Source: Callorhinus ursinus (taxonomy: Eukaryota > Chordata > Mammalia > Carnivora > Otariidae). From it: a stretch of 64,000 nt of DNA. The notes beneath the pieces were generated by a model, which had not been told where the DNA came from, did not search any database, and saw only the letters and a list, made by a program, of their open reading frames with translations. The stretch spans positions 24,601,545-24,665,544 of the forward strand of contig NW_020312966.1 of assembly GCF_003265705.1 (NCBI RefSeq). The letters run 5' to 3'. This document shows positions 11,886 through 26,019 of this stretch, piece after piece. A program made the translations under genes and the position numbers. The first letter of the stretch is position 1. The number at the start of each line of letters is the position of its first letter.

Positions 11886-12113
11886 AATAAAGTTTGAGGG
11901 GGCGCCTGGGTGGTTCAGTCAGTTGAGCGTCTGCATTCAGCTCAGGTCATGATCTCAGGGTCCTGCAATCGAGCCCCGTGTCAGGCTCCCTGCTCAGTGG
12001 GGAGTCTGCTTCTCCCTCTGCCTGCCACTCCCCCTGCTTGTGCTCTCTCCCTCTCTCTGTCAAATAAATAAATAAAATCTTAAAAAAAAAATTAAAAAAA
12101 ATAAAGTTTGAGG
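11886..12113 (+). mobile_element. Can-SINE with perfect target duplication
   Basis: Body at about 11900-12099, head GGGGCGCCTGGGTGGTTCAG, tail AAATAAATAAATAAAATCTT and a broken poly-A. AATAAAGTTTGAGG is repeated exactly on both sides. Confidence 0.94.
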
Positions 12114-12679
12114 ATAATTTGTCATCCTTGAAATTTCTGTTCACCATTGCCAGAAATAATCAGAAGGGCTATAGAATCAAATTCTCTACAAGTCTAAAAA
12201 ACATATTTTCAGGTAGTTACAAATATGTACAGGTCGCATGCTCTCAAATGCATGCACAGATTTCTCCTTTCCCTAGTTGGCATGTAAATCAGCATTTAAT
12301 TTTTCCCTTGTAATTTGTATGACATGTTAAAATCAGTGTCTTCTATTCATTTTACTAGAAAATTAATCTTTATCTAATTTGTGACTTGCCTTTTTTCTTT
12401 TTGAGAGATGTGAAATTGATAGCAGTATCTCATATGGCAGCGTAAGACCAAAACAATGGATGTCTTTAAGGACAGTAGATCTAGTCAAGTGCTAAGAAAG
12501 AAATCCAATGGTATATGGCAGGCCTTTTCTTTTTTAAACATTGAGTTAATGTATTAGAGGTCTGTAGATGTAACAGCTCCAGATAGTAAAAGTCTCATGA
12601 TGAGGCTGTTTGTGTGGATATCAGTCAAACTAACGGAATCAGTATTCTAAAGGGGGATCCATTAGAATTTAGTCATATT

Positions 12680-12800
12680 TACTTCATTCATTTGTTGAAC
12701 TAATACTTACTGTGCATTTACAATGTGCCGGATATGAGGAGGGCACTGGGTAGAAAGCAGATCCAGACTTGATCCTTGCCGTCAGTGTACTGCTAAGAGA
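12680..12800. repeat. L2-like fragment
   Basis: TTCATTCATTTGTTGAACTA followed by ACTTACTGTGCATTTACAAT and ATGTGCCGGATATGAGG matches the familiar L2-type end pattern. Strand not decided. Confidence 0.55.
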
Positions 12801-15049
12801 TCTGCTTATTCAAAAGTTACTGACAGGTGCACAGTATTCCAGTTCTTTCAGTGTTCTTGATCCTGTGAAATACAGAGTAGCTCTTCATTGATTAGCATTA
12901 GTGATTTTATAGAATATTCCACACCACCACAACACTGGATTTTAATGTACTGTTTATTATAGAGACTTGCTGATAAAAATTATGCCTCGAAGTTATTTTG
13001 TAATTGTTAAATCTTGTGACCTGCTATTATTTATGTGAATATTTAATAGTGTCCTGTCAGTAATCTCTTCAGCTCTCTGTTTCACTTAATAAAAATCTTA
13101 GTGTGAGGGAAAAGGCTCCCACTTCAATGTTGACAGCAGTTGTGAGCAGGTATTGTGATTCCTAGTCTGGAGTTGAGGAAATGGAGGCCCCAGAAGCTCA
13201 GTAATTTAACCAAACTCATGGTCGCAGGTCGGGTTTCTTGGGAAGCAGACTTTGAGATGGAGCATAGCATGTAGGGGACGGAGACTTGGATTTTCTACCC
13301 CGTGTTGATCAGTCCTTGGTATAGTCTGCCTCTGGAAGGATGTGGCCTGGGGGAGGCACGTTTCTTTGGCCGAGGTCGTGCCTCGGAGGAGGACTGACTG
13401 CTGAGGGGGTTCTGGGAGGCTCATCGTGGTGCCCACCAGTGGCCACGGGCTCCCGACGTGCCTGCCCCACCACCTTCCCCGACACCAAGAGGGGCAGACG
13501 GAGACCCTAGCTTGTTGAGGGGTTGGAGGTCAGCAGCCATAAGAGAATATGCTAAAGCAATGCAAATGGTTTTGAGAGAAACCTTCTAAGTTTGGGCATC
13601 ACAGTGTTCTGCAGAAGTCCCCCACAATCTGGGGCTTCTTCAAAAACGACCAAAGACTATGACCGCTTACTTCATAGCTGTGCTTTTTCCTTGCAGACTT
13701 GTCAGGCCACAGAGGTTTTAGTAAAGAACATGGTGACATTGTTCCTTGTGTTTCCTAAAATCTTCAGTGTGGTTCTCCTGCGTCCTGAGGATGCTCCTTG
13801 CTCCTGCGTCACGCAGAGCGAGGCCTGAGGTCCTGTTTACTGCTCATGCTGGCACTTTCGCTTTCTTCCCCCTTGTCCCTGCTTCCCTGTGCCCTTCCTT
13901 GCTCCCTGTCACATGGCCCCCCTTCTCCCCATCTCCCGGGCTGAAGATTTTTAAGAAACCTATTACATGAGCTTCTCAGAAATGCTAAGTAGCATCACAT
14001 ATCCAGAGCTGGCGAAATATAATACAAATTCTTCTCTTAACCAGTGTTGCAGTAATGATGGAGGATTGGAAAGGACAATCGTTAAGGCCGTTTTTCCATC
14101 ACTGCATGAAAAGTAACAACGCTTCCTGCTGTGGAGCTTTCCCCGGTGTGAGCTAGGCTTAGTCATTGTTCCCTTTGGTTTTGTTTTACGGTTGCTTTGG
14201 GTTCTTTGTATTTGCCAGTCTGAGGAGCTGTTAGATCTTCATGACTGGTTTTCGGTACTGTCCTTAAATATCTGAAAGCGCACCATTGTTTCCTTGGCCT
14301 TAATCTACCTGTCAGGCGAGCAGGAAGAATTTCCCTTCCACGTAAGCATTGTAAGAATAGAGTGTTAAAATATGTGGCTGGGTTCTGGAAACTGAGCACA
14401 TATTAGAACTCGAAGGGACCTCTTTGGGAATGTGCTGACTGTCCCATTTTGCTGATGAGCACCCGAGAGAGAGAAGAGTGATGTGTGACATCCTGGGAGC
14501 CACCCTCTGTGGGTACAGAGCCAGGACCTTGGCACTGGCCTTTGGGTTCTCCATGTCCTAGGCGCTTTCGGCGGCCCAGTACTGCCCCCAAGAAGGAAAG
14601 GGGGTGGGGGAAGCACTTGTTGGGGAAAGAGAAGCAATTTAATAAGTAATAAAGCAGGAGCATGCGCACAGATGAGATCTGCCCGGCCTTTCTCATCAGC
14701 CAGTGTTTAGAAGAAGGGACTGGTGAGCTGGGTTGAAGGAATGAGAAGAAAGGCACTGCCCCCCTCCAGCACTATTTCCTGGGAGCAGCCCAGCTCGTGG
14801 GCCCCATGTGCACCGTGGGAGCTCTCTCGCTCAGTGGGTGGATGAGACCAGAGTCACTGGAAGGGGGCATCCCAGGGACTAATGTGAAAGAGGTGCCTTC
14901 CCACCTCACCCTCACCCTGGGGGATTTGTGGAATATATGGGGCGGAGAATATGGGAACACTGAGAATCAGTAGTCCCCTGAGGAGCCGGTGCCTTGGGTC
15001 CACCCCTGCCTCCCCAGTACTCGCTCCTGTCTGCCTGTCTGACAGTGGT

Positions 15050-15069
15050 GTGCATGCGCGCGCGCGCAC
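15050..15069. repeat. alternating purine-pyrimidine tract
   Basis: A run of strictly alternating purine and pyrimidine centred on eight or so GC steps (CATGCGCGCGCGCGCACA), a sequence class able to form Z-DNA. It lies in the GC-richer part of intron D-E. Confidence 0.8.
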
Positions 15070-15883
15070 ATTGTCCTTGCCGGAGAGCGGGAGCCCTCTG
15101 ATGCTCACCTGTGTGTTCCTCCCGGGGCCCGGTTGAGGTCTTTGATCCCTTCGGCGTGATTGACGGTTGTGTGTGCCTGTGTGAAATTGTTGCGTCAAGC
15201 CTGCTGAAGGGTGTTAGGCTTTACAGGACTGACTTGAGCAGGTGGAACCGATTCATTCTCTTAGAGACGCGAGCCACGTGATTAGTCCAGTCTCCTCAGC
15301 ATGCAGACCAGAACATTCCTCTTCACGGTGGTGATGTGCTTTGCCCCATGACCAGCCTGTCATAGCTGGAGAGACAGGCAGGATCCTGGACTCAGACTCC
15401 GGAATTGGGCCTTACCTCCCATGCTCTTGTCTTCCTACCTCCTGCTGTAGATGCTGGGGAAAAAAAAAAGAACAAAACAAAACACTCTCTCCGTAGACGG
15501 TAATTTCTGGTCCTGGATACAGCAGAGCCTGACTCCCTCCTAACCTATTCCTTAGGGAAAACCAATGTGATTTTGCTACTCTAATAACAATTGCCTAATA
15601 ATTTTCTAAACAATATTAAAGGTGTTCTCAAGCAGATGCAGGTGGGCATTGATCTGTGATGAACACCGTTTAATTTCAGGGTGCAGTTAGGGGTACTGTT
15701 GGTTTACAGAAGAATGTTACAGCGTCAGTTCTCACTGTGTCTGAGAGGAAGAAATGCAGTTGGCATTCTAAAAGCTGACATGGTGCTTGGTGCTTGACCT
15801 TTTCTGGGCTTTATTCAGCGTGCGAACATATTTTGGTGCAGCCTATGGAATCTGTGTCTAATGTGTGTGTTTTCTCCCCTCAG

Positions 15884-15953
15884 AGCGCTGTTGCTGGGCC
15901 TGGCTTGCAATCATAACTTGAAGGGGGTTTCTCTTGATCTCAGCAACTGTGAG
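15884..15953 (+). CDS. CARMIL1: CARMIL1 exon E (leucine-rich repeat)
   Basis: A 70-nt exon. The first base completes a lysine codon and 23 full codons follow, ending in phase 0. It reads [20 protein letters not shown], then NCE. The repeat core is [12 protein letters not shown]. The donor is GTAAGA. The sequence matches human CARMIL1 as recalled over this whole exon. Confidence 0.96.
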
Positions 15954-16764
15954 GTAAGAACATGTTCAGACTGCAGGATGGGAGAGATTATGATAGCCTC
16001 AAAATTGCTTTGCCTCTTTCCCGGAAATTGTGATGCTGTGAATCCAGAGGGTATAAATGAAGCAGAAAAACACACATTTTATAGAAGTTTCTGAGGTTCT
16101 GTATTTTGCAAGTTTTATCTACAAACAGCCACAGAACGCCATTCAGAAAGCATTCAAGTGTGTTTTTAATGACTTGGGTTTTTTTTTTTTTTTTTTATTC
16201 ATTCTTAGCGCCAGTTGCTTAAGTATTTTATGATGAAGGCTTGAGATACAAAAGCCATAGACTAGCCTTACCGTTATGAAAAATGCAATGTTCTGTGTCC
16301 CTCACAGGGGACAGACGCGTGTAACCTGACTTGGATTCAGAGTGTGTGCAAGAGAATGACTGTCTTGTCATTCGCCTAATTTTTTAATGTCTCGATTTAA
16401 AACAGGAAAATTAAGATGCTTCTCAAAATTACAGCAATTCCAGACCCTTCCTAAGAACACCAAGATAATTTGAGACTAAGAGCCTCTACATTTTAGAGGG
16501 TACCTGAACTTTTAGTCTTGAGACTTTCAGTTTGTGCGGAGACCAGAAAGAAAAGACCCAGGTACAAGCCACACGGCCCCTTCAGAGCCTGACTTTACTC
16601 GGCACGTCGTGCGTGGTTCCTTCTTATCAGGGCTGGAGGTGATGTCCCTTCATTCCCGCTCCTGGGCCTTTCTGCCCACTCTTCTCTCCTCCTGCCACAC
16701 ACTTGCCATTGTCCTTCTTCCCCAAGGCTCCCCTCTCCGAGGATCTAGCTCAAGTCCCGTCTCC

Positions 16765-16990
16765 TCCATGCCTGCATCAGACTGCTGGGCTTCGATCCGA
16801 GTTTGGTCTTTACTAGCTATGTGGTCCTGCGTGAATTAGACGAGACTGCGAGATCTCAGTGTATGCATCTGCAAGATGCAGCAACATTAGTGCCTCTCCC
16901 AGTGGCTCACTATGGGGTTGAGAGGAGCTGTGCTTCGCAAAGCGCTTCCTGGGGCATCTGGGACATGTAAGGGTTATTTGCTTATTTGCA
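16765..16990 (+). repeat. MIR fragment
   Basis: CTGGGCTTCGATCCGAGTTT, TACTAGCTATGTGGTCCTG and CATCTGCAAGATGCAGCAAC follow the MIR order of tRNA-like part, core and end. Confidence 0.65.
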
Positions 16991-17164
16991 TGGTTATTTG
17001 CGCGGTATAAACAACCGTGTTGTTTATCTGTCTGTAGAATTTCCCCCCTGACTGACTGCTTCAGCCCTTGGCGATCTTGTTCTTTTCTGATTGTCTGGTA
17101 CTTAATGATGGTGACGTGCATTTGGACAGTGACCCATAGGGTGTCCTGCGCAACTGTTCGATTA

Positions 17165-17300
17165 GCACCTGTGTGCTCTCCTTGCTAGGCTGTAACTTTC
17201 CGGAAGATACTATTTGTGTCTTACTCATTTTGTGTTTCCCTTAGCTCCTAACAAAATGCCAGGTACCAAGCCTCACACTAAATACTGAAGATTGATGCTT
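17165..17300 (+). repeat. L2 3'-end fragment
   Basis: GCTAGGCTGTAACTTTCCGG, then TTTGTGTCTTACTCATTTTG and AAAATGCCAGGTACCAAG, parallels the L2 3' end. Diverged. Confidence 0.55.
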
Positions 17301-17521
17301 TACCTCTTTGAAAGTTCTAGAAACTGACAAGTTTGAAATCATACCATGTAAATTGTTAGTGCAGGATTTTTTTTTTTTTTTTGTTTTTTGAACTGGGGTT
17401 AATACCAGCTGTGTGCGATTTACTAGTCATTTTGTTTGGAAAAAAGAAAAGCCAAAAGGAACAAAAAACAAAATCCACAAAACCCCTAAAAAAGTGCACT
17501 GTCAAATTTTCATGTGTAAAT

Positions 17522-17741
17522 CAGCGTTCTTTTTTTTTTTTTTATAAGATTTATTTATTTTAGAGAGAGCACAACTGGAGGGGCAGAGAGAGGGGGAAAG
17601 AGAATCTCAAGCAGACTCTGTGCTGAGCACAGAGCCCAATGTGGGACTTGATCTCACAACCCTGAGATCATGAACTGAGCCAAAATCAAGAATTGGACAC
17701 TTAACTGACTGAGCCACCCAGGCGCCCCCAGTGTTCTTTTA
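17522..17741 (-). mobile_element. Can-SINE with target duplication
   Basis: Body at about 17530-17729, T tail at the left and GAGCCACCCAGGCGCCCC at the right. Flanks CAGCGTTCTTTT and CAGTGTTCTTTT differ at one base. Confidence 0.93.
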
Positions 17742-19379
17742 GTTATAAAGACAGATCATATAACAGAAACCAAGTCTGGAAATACGAATTAATTGCTTAC
17801 CGATACTTTCTTACGGGACCTGGCAGTAATAAAAACTTTTGTCTGGGGGCAGGAGTAAGAAGAATGGGGATAGGAAGGGTTATTCTATCAAAAAAAGCAA
17901 ATTGGTATAAACTTGATTGCTCTACTAACTCACACTACTGAATGACCCAGATGTTTTACTTTCCTCATTAAATATAGTGACTGCTCTCAGTACAACATCT
18001 TCCGTTTAATTCTGTGATCACAATGGGAAGGGACGTAAGTGCTCATCTGGTGCCCATACTTACAGATGGAGAAAGCAAGTTCTAAAGAAGCTGAAATAAT
18101 CCGGCTTACTAATGGCAGAGTCATGATGAAAGTATGCTTTCCTGATTGTTATTAATTATGTGGGTAATTATTAGAACATCAAGTATGATTAGACATTTTC
18201 TTCTCAAATAAGTTGTCAGGTGCCATATGCCCAAAGAAGACTGTGTTATATCACTGTGTAGCTTGTTCTTTAAACTCCTTTGTGATCCGACTGGGAGTAA
18301 CTTTAAAAGACAGTTCTATTTGGCGAACTGATAAAATTGACATTTTTATAGGTCAGAAATGGCAGGCTGTTGGCAATTTCATATGGTTCCACCCAATGTC
18401 TCCTAGACTTTTCCTTTATAATTTTTTTTCTTATAAGGCAGGAATCCAGATCAAATGATTGCTCTCTGATGGTAGGGTTGGCCATTACGATGATGATAAT
18501 TGCAACTTCCTTTTGGCCATTCGTTCATGGATTCTGTGATGCAGTGGTACTGCTGAGAGATGGGGACCCTCCAGACTACCTTGGTGCCATGTTCTCCCAC
18601 CATCTTAATGCTTGAATCACAGTCCCAGGGGCCACATTTATAAAGTCACCTTATATTGCTGCTCATGGAAATTGGTGAAACACCAAATTATTTTTCTAAA
18701 TTAAGGCGTCTTATCACATTTTTCTTCTTACAGACAGGTGTCCAAATCTAACTAGGTTTCACTTTGCTCCTCTCCACGATAGAGTAAATCTCTCCGGTAA
18801 AGGTGTTAGGGGTTGTGATATTGTTTGTGTAGAATGCTTGGCCATTTGAGTATTAACTGCTAACCCTTTTAATGATTTGACACTTCAGAGTTTAGGTAGT
18901 GCTCTCAGAAAAACTCTTTTGCCGACTTGGAAGTTTAAAATTCTGCATGTGTCTATTTTTTCCTGTTCATTCTCTCTTTAGCCATAGTAGACACAATCCC
19001 CTCTACCCTGAGCATGCCAATCAAAATCATGCAAGAATTCAGCACTTCACGCTCCCTTACGATTAGCTAAATTTCCCCACCTGTGGTGGTGGGGATGAAA
19101 CTTCTCCCTGACACCAGGTCATCTTGGAAGTCATTTCCACAGGGGTGACTGACGAGGTGAGGGGCTGACCTGAGAAGAGTCACCTGTCGAACGTATAATA
19201 CTGGACAGTTTCTGATGTGGGCACTCAACAGGTTCATCCTCCCCTAATGATGCCTTTCCTACAATAGTCTACCCCAGCCATGGCAGCAAAGAACAAACGT
19301 GAAATACCGTGAAGTCTTTGTATATTTATAAGTAAATAGTTCCTTTTATTTACAAAATAGCTACTTGCCACTGGTTAAT

Positions 19380-19660
19380 TTTAAAATCAGGTTTGTATGG
19401 GTGTTACAGAAGATAAATGGCCATCATCTAAGATGGTGGTTGAGTTTATTGGGAGGAGAGAGGAAAGTAACTTTCAAGTCAGAATTGTTTATAGAGATGG
19501 AAAAGGGGCTATGATCAATGGTATTGTAATAACGTTGTAGGGTGTCAGATGGTGACCACACTTATCATTGTGAGCATTTAATGTATTGAATTGTTGAGTC
19601 ACTGTATTATACACCTGAAACAAATATAACACTGTGTGTCAACTATAGTTGAGTGTTTTT
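19380..19660 (+). repeat. L1 3'-UTR fragment
   Basis: TGAATTGTTGAGTCACTGTA, then TTATACACCTGAAACAAATA and TGTGTCAACTATAG, is the classic 3' end of old mammalian L1. The left boundary is uncertain. Confidence 0.65.
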
Positions 19661-20199
19661 TTTTTTTTTAAGTGTCTACATAAGAAGCTTGGTTTAAGCA
19701 AATGATTTTTGGTTTTAGCATTGCTGCTTCCTTCACTGTTCATGCTCACCTGTCCCGGTGAGTTGTCCCTGTGGTTCTCAGAGTATTTCTGTATTTCCTT
19801 GAGAGAGGCATTTCACGTTCATCAGTTTGAATGAGAACGGAGATTTATACTTAATGCTATTAAAAATAAAAGTACCATGCTGGTGTTTACAAACTGTGGA
19901 GTTGCTTTCCTCCAATACAAACTTCATTGTTCTTTGGAAACCTAAATCCTAAATTTGAGGCTGCAGTCTTCTGATCTGTGAGGGCTAAGTTAATAAGTAC
20001 TGAAATTAAGCTTTCATTTATACATAACGTCTCCACTTAGAGAAAAAGAACACCTGCGTTCCTTAAGGTGTCCCCCTTGAAATATGTTACCAGTTCATCT
20101 TCTTTCCCTTGGTCTTTTCAGTACCCACAAGGGGAAACCTCTCTAGGAAAAGGATTACAAGTAGTCATGGGAGACAAAAGGGGGTCACTGCAAAGGGTG

Positions 20200-20395
20200 G
20201 GTACTTTGGAATCAGAAAGGCGCCCTCTGAAACCTGGCTCAGCCACTTGGCTTGCCTTCCTTCAGCCTTTGGTTCTCACCTGTGGAATGGAGATTTTAAG
20301 TTGGTGGGACGGTATTTGGCACCGTGCCGAGCCCGGCGCATGCGGGCCGTAATTTGGGAGGGGAGAGAATTACTACAGTGAAGCCTTACTTTGAA
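20200..20395 (+). repeat. MIR fragment
   Basis: TTTGGAATCAGAAAGGCG, AACCTGGCTCAGCCACTTGG and CACCTGTGGAATGGAGAT follow the MIR core order. Confidence 0.65.
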
Positions 20396-21214
20396 TGTCA
20401 GAGTTCACAGCATGGGTCAGCATGGCCTGTCTGAAAAATTTTTACTTAGAAGCCATATATATGTTCTGCCTTTTTTGAAACATTTTTGGGAATTGCCTTC
20501 AAAGCTATTTTAAATCTTTCAAGAAGAATTAGTCTCATCCATTTTATAGTCATACCTGATTTCGAACACAAAACCGTATCACCCTCTATGGCCCAACTTG
20601 TCTCTGAATGGCCTGTGGCTGATCCTAATTCACTCTCAAAGGGTAAGGATGGTAAGGATTCAGCATCCGTGTGGATGTTCAAAGAAATGCGTTCCATTGC
20701 CCTCAAAGTTAGTTCCAAAAGAAGCATTTCAGAACTGTTTTATATGGTAGTAGTGAAATTGGCATGTGGATGTATTCTCCCCACGTGCCTGTCTACCTGA
20801 AGGGAGGCCGTGGGTCTGTCATTTTGTCCTGTGTTGAGAACTCTTTTTCACAGTCCTCCTTCAGGAGAGTAGGTAAGTGCTGCAACTGAATTCTTCCACC
20901 TCACTCTCCTTCCAAGTGAGAGAAAAATCTCTGAGGCTTCAAAGGAGACGCAAAGGCTAATCACAGCTGAGAATTAGGTGTAGATCTGGGTGTAGAGTTA
21001 ATTCTTTTAAGGAGAAACTTCCCTGCACCTCATTCCACAGTTCATGGCAAGATGCTCTGATGATATGTAGAAAGAGGAGCCCCGAACACTAAAATTTGTA
21101 ATGAGTAGACATTGCTGCAAGCGAATAGGAACTTCTGAGGCAATTCCGTCTGACTTGACAGTGCTTCACCCGGCTTTGAGGTGCGAAGGCAGGTGTGCTG
21201 TGTGTGTGTGGGGG

Positions 21215-21242
21215 GGGGGGGTTCTAACCGTAGAACCCCCCC
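21215..21242. repeat. perfect 12-bp inverted repeat (hairpin)
   Basis: Left arm 21215-21226 (seven G then TTCTA), loop 21227-21230 (ACCG), right arm 21231-21242 (TAGAA then seven C). All 12 pairs are Watson-Crick. It follows a GT tract and a longer G run. Confidence 0.95.
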
Positions 21243-21636
21243 ACGGATCAGTTTCCCGTTGGGCCCCTGCGAGTGGGATGCAAAGCGGAAACTGTTGTCA
21301 CAGCAGGAAGCATATTGGAAGCAATATAAAACACACAACTGTTTGCACCTAGAAAATGACTGTTTATATCTAGTTTCTTAGGTTCTGAATTTCCTTTTGG
21401 CGTCAGATCCTGCTAGCAAGAGGACAGTTTGAACCCGATCTTGTCAAACCACTTTTGTCCTTTGGAGAAACCTACGCTATTCACAGTTTTAGGCGAGAAA
21501 ATTTCCCAGGATAAAAAATATTTTTTAATTGCAATTGGGACCCCTGTAGAAGAACAGTGATAATTTGGGGAGTTATTTTATTTTTAAATCTGTAATATTT
21601 GCCACATCTTTTTAAATGGCAAGTGATCTTGAAGAA

Positions 21637-21856
21637 AGAAAATGAATGATTTTTTTTTAAAGGTTTTATTTATTTAAGAGGGAGAGAGAGCGCGAGCGTG
21701 GGGTGAGCAGGAGAGGGAGAGAAGCAGACTCCCAACTGAGTGGGGAGCCTGACACGGGGCTCGATCCCTGGACCCTGAGATCCTGACCTGAGCTGAAATC
21801 AAGAGTCAGACGGTCAACTGACTGAGCCCCCAGGTGTGCCCCAAAGGAAAATGAAT
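21637..21856 (-). mobile_element. Can-SINE
   Basis: T tail at 21649, GAGAGAGCGCGAGCG tract, and a slightly damaged right end GAGCCCCCAGGTGTGCCCC. GAAAATGAAT flanks both sides. Confidence 0.9.
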
Positions 21857-24631
21857 TTTCCAAATAAAAGTTCTGTCTAGATTTTAGTTTTCCTTGCTTC
21901 TCTTGTCCCCATTATGGCTATTTGAGTATTAGATGCAGCTATTCACTTAGAACTATGAGTAACACCTGAAATGTTCCACCATTCTCGAGTGAGAGTTCAC
22001 TTCTCTGTGGAAAGAAATGTGAGTTTATTTTTTAACTTTTCAAAAAGTATTCAGTGATTCAGTCACATTGATTCCTCTTTGATCTTGCTTTCTTTTAAAT
22101 AAGGCTAGTGTGTGGGATCCAAATGAGGGTAATTTAAAAACCAGTTTTACACGCACACATGTAGACACAGCCTCTAATTATGCAAATTCATTTAAAAGGA
22201 TTTTCATTTACAGTAATGGAAAAGCTTTTACTGTTTTGGGAAAGCTTTAGCTTTGGGGGAGTTTTAGGCATCTAATAACTTGTGAATTCAATTGAATGTT
22301 CTTGGTAACTGAGGATCAGTTATTTTCTTAAATTTTTGATTTTGGTTTGGGGAGCAGATTTTAGTTGGAAGTGTTTTTCTGACTCTTGCTTTTTTACATG
22401 GTATATTGATAAAGGCTTCAGCTTCTCTATTCTGTTTACTGCTGATAACGTGTTTTCATTTTTTCTCCTTGGGCTTTCCTTAGCTTGGCCACTGTGTAAG
22501 TACTTTATGAATCAAATTAGGGTCTGTGGATATATTTGATTGTTTTTTAGCTATTGGAAAATGTTAGTTTTATGGGTATATGCTACAAATATTATCAGTC
22601 AAGAGTATTTGTAAAATAAACAGAATTGAGCACTTAAATGTCACCTGTATTTTCCATATCTGTAAATGGAATATTTTTACTGTACTTTATAATATTAACA
22701 AGTAGAGATTTTCTTGTAGAAATTTTACTACTCAACAGAGACATCACTAACAGCAAATAATCAAATTGTGGAGACTTAGGCACTTATGTTTATCTTCTCA
22801 AAAGTGTCATTTTTTCATGCTCTGAATATCAAATTATATTTCTTCGAAGTGTTTGCCTGAAATATTTTTTGCTTTAACTTTGACGTAGTCTGAATGTACA
22901 TTCACTTCTTCGAGTATTAACAAGCTGTGATCTGAAGTCATGCTTCTCAAAACTATTTGTGGTGAAAACCTGGTTGTTATTTTTTTTTTTAATTTCCATT
23001 TTATCATAAACCAGTACTTTTGTAAAAATACAATAAAAATATATAAAAAAGAGATTTAAAAAGACATAAAAAATACAAACCCTCATTTTTTTGTTATTAG
23101 ATGCAACAAACCTAAAATGATTATTGCTAAGATTTCTAAAATATTTATAGTCAATTTCTGTACTTATTTTACCTAAGACCAGTAGCAAACTTTGCAGACT
23201 GCCACCTATCCGTGGACCACACTTTGAGTAGCATCTGCCAGGGCGAGTGTAGAGATGATGTGATGAAGCTGGGCTCGGGACATGTGGGTAGGCTCGAGAG
23301 TGCCTGGGAATAACAACCACATGTAGTAAAATACCTGCTGATTCTTGGCAATTGCTCCACACATTGGGTTATAAGCCCCTCAACTGTGGGGTTCATTGTT
23401 CTTGGTTTCCCTGGAGTGTGTAGACCAGCCTCCTGGGCAGGTGTGTCTCTGTGTGATATTCCCCTTTAGAGTTTACTTCGGGTCCCCCAGAGTAATCTGC
23501 TGTCACCGTAGAAAGTAGGGAAGGCTGAATTTAAATACCTCAACTGAAATACTCCTGAATAAAGAGCAATCCCAAAACTGCTTGACACCCAAGGAGCCAG
23601 GGGAATTGGCAGGTTTGGGCTCCAAGTACCATGAAAATATTGCATCTAAAATAGTGAAATAAGGATTCTTTAAAGTCTTACATCAAAACTTGCACAAGTT
23701 CTAGGGAGTAGCATTTTGCATTTTACACGTGGTATAGAAATTTAGATACATTTTAATTTTCTTACATCAATAGAGAAGCACTATGTTCCCTTAGTACATA
23801 ATAGGTTCCCAATAAATGATAGTTTCTTTCCCTTATTAAATAGTAAGTTAGCCGGGCAAAGAGGCCATAGCTCAGGAAATTTGCATCCTTTATAATCCTT
23901 TACATATGGTAGGAACTCAAATAGTTGCTGAGTGGAGAATAAAAAGATATTCTGACCTCTGTAGATATGCTTTTGGTTTTGTGGGAAAAGATGCAAAGTA
24001 TTGAGTCTTATAGGATGCCTGTCTCTTTAAATTAATGAGGTCATGAAGTGAGAATTAGTTTTGCTATAAGGCAACCATAATAATATTTTAAATTGATCTA
24101 AAATCTTTTTCTTCTGTGGCTCGATGAGTTTATACAAATCATTTTATAATCACCTTTCAGTGTTTACTTTGTAATCGTGAGACTGCACACCGTTTCGGTG
24201 GGAAGGCGGGCTGGGTCCTTCACGAAGTGGATGACAGTCAACAACACTTCATCTTCATTGTCTCCTTTGATTGTTTTGCTACTACTTGGTGGAGTTCTAC
24301 CCTGAAATCTGGAATACTCAAACAAAATCCATATCAGTTTCCCATGTATAAAAGGGAATTGTTAGATTCCCAAAAGTCAGAAATGAAGACAGTTCTTGTG
24401 GGCTGGTAGAGGCTGGTTCCCCATGCTGACACAGAGTATGGTCTCCATCTTCTGTTTCTTTTTCTAGTGATTTCCAGAGTTCGGTGCTATGGGAAACAGT
24501 AGCAATGACTAGTGATTGGCTCTTTACCACTGATGGTAGCTATGGAGTTGATAAGAGTTCAGTTGTTCTTTGGCACCAAGTTGGAGACTGTATCTTCTGT
24601 TTTTAATTTTTTTTGGTTCCACGTCCAGTAG

Positions 24632-25635
<1,004 letters not shown>

Positions 25636-25690
25636 AAATCTGACACCTGTGTTGGACAACTTAGTGCAGATGATTCAAGATGAAGAATCG
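25636..25690 (+). CDS. CARMIL1: CARMIL1 exon H (between repeats)
   Basis: A 55-nt exon, the smallest here. The first base completes lysine and 18 codons follow, ending in phase 0. It reads NLTPVLDNLVQMIQDEES, the helical half of a repeat unit. The donor is a consensus GTGAGT. It matches human CARMIL1 as recalled. Confidence 0.95.
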
Positions 25691-26019
25691 GTGAGTATTG
25701 TTTCTACCGAGTTAATGTTGCTACACTTTCAGATAATTTTATCTATATATACCATTTCTATTGTTTTTTTAATGGAATAAATATTTATGCTTTAGTACAG
25801 TTAAATAATGTATTTAGAATTGCTCGCTCTTCATTTCAACTCATTACTAAGCCTAAGAAAGTTGGTCACCCATCTTAAATTGCTTCTAGAGCTCTAGTGT
25901 CCTTCTTCTAGTTTTATTCCCTTCAGTTGCTCCTGGCCAAGACTTGGTTCTGGGTAAAGAAATTTAATTTTAAATAGTATCCTATTTTGCTGCCCTTTAA
26001 GGTGCATTAGAAAAAAGAA

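Larger units (their letters stand above)
11361..15883 (+). other. CARMIL1: CARMIL1 intron D-E
   Basis: About 4.5 kb of intron with a Can-SINE at 11886-12113 and an L2-like fragment at 12680-12800. A GC-richer stretch at 13200-15160 carries several short open frames on both strands but no recognisable protein. An alternating purine-pyrimidine tract lies at 15050-15069. The acceptor is TCCCCTCAG. Confidence 0.85.

Noticed and set aside
14365..14756. Overlapping minus-strand frames in intron D-E
   Set aside because: Several frames are open at once in a GC-rich area without stops, which is a composition effect. No recognisable protein.
22874..23362. 162-codon minus-strand open frame
   Set aside because: Low-complexity, lysine/asparagine- and phenylalanine-rich content from AT-rich intron sequence. 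No domain or start context.
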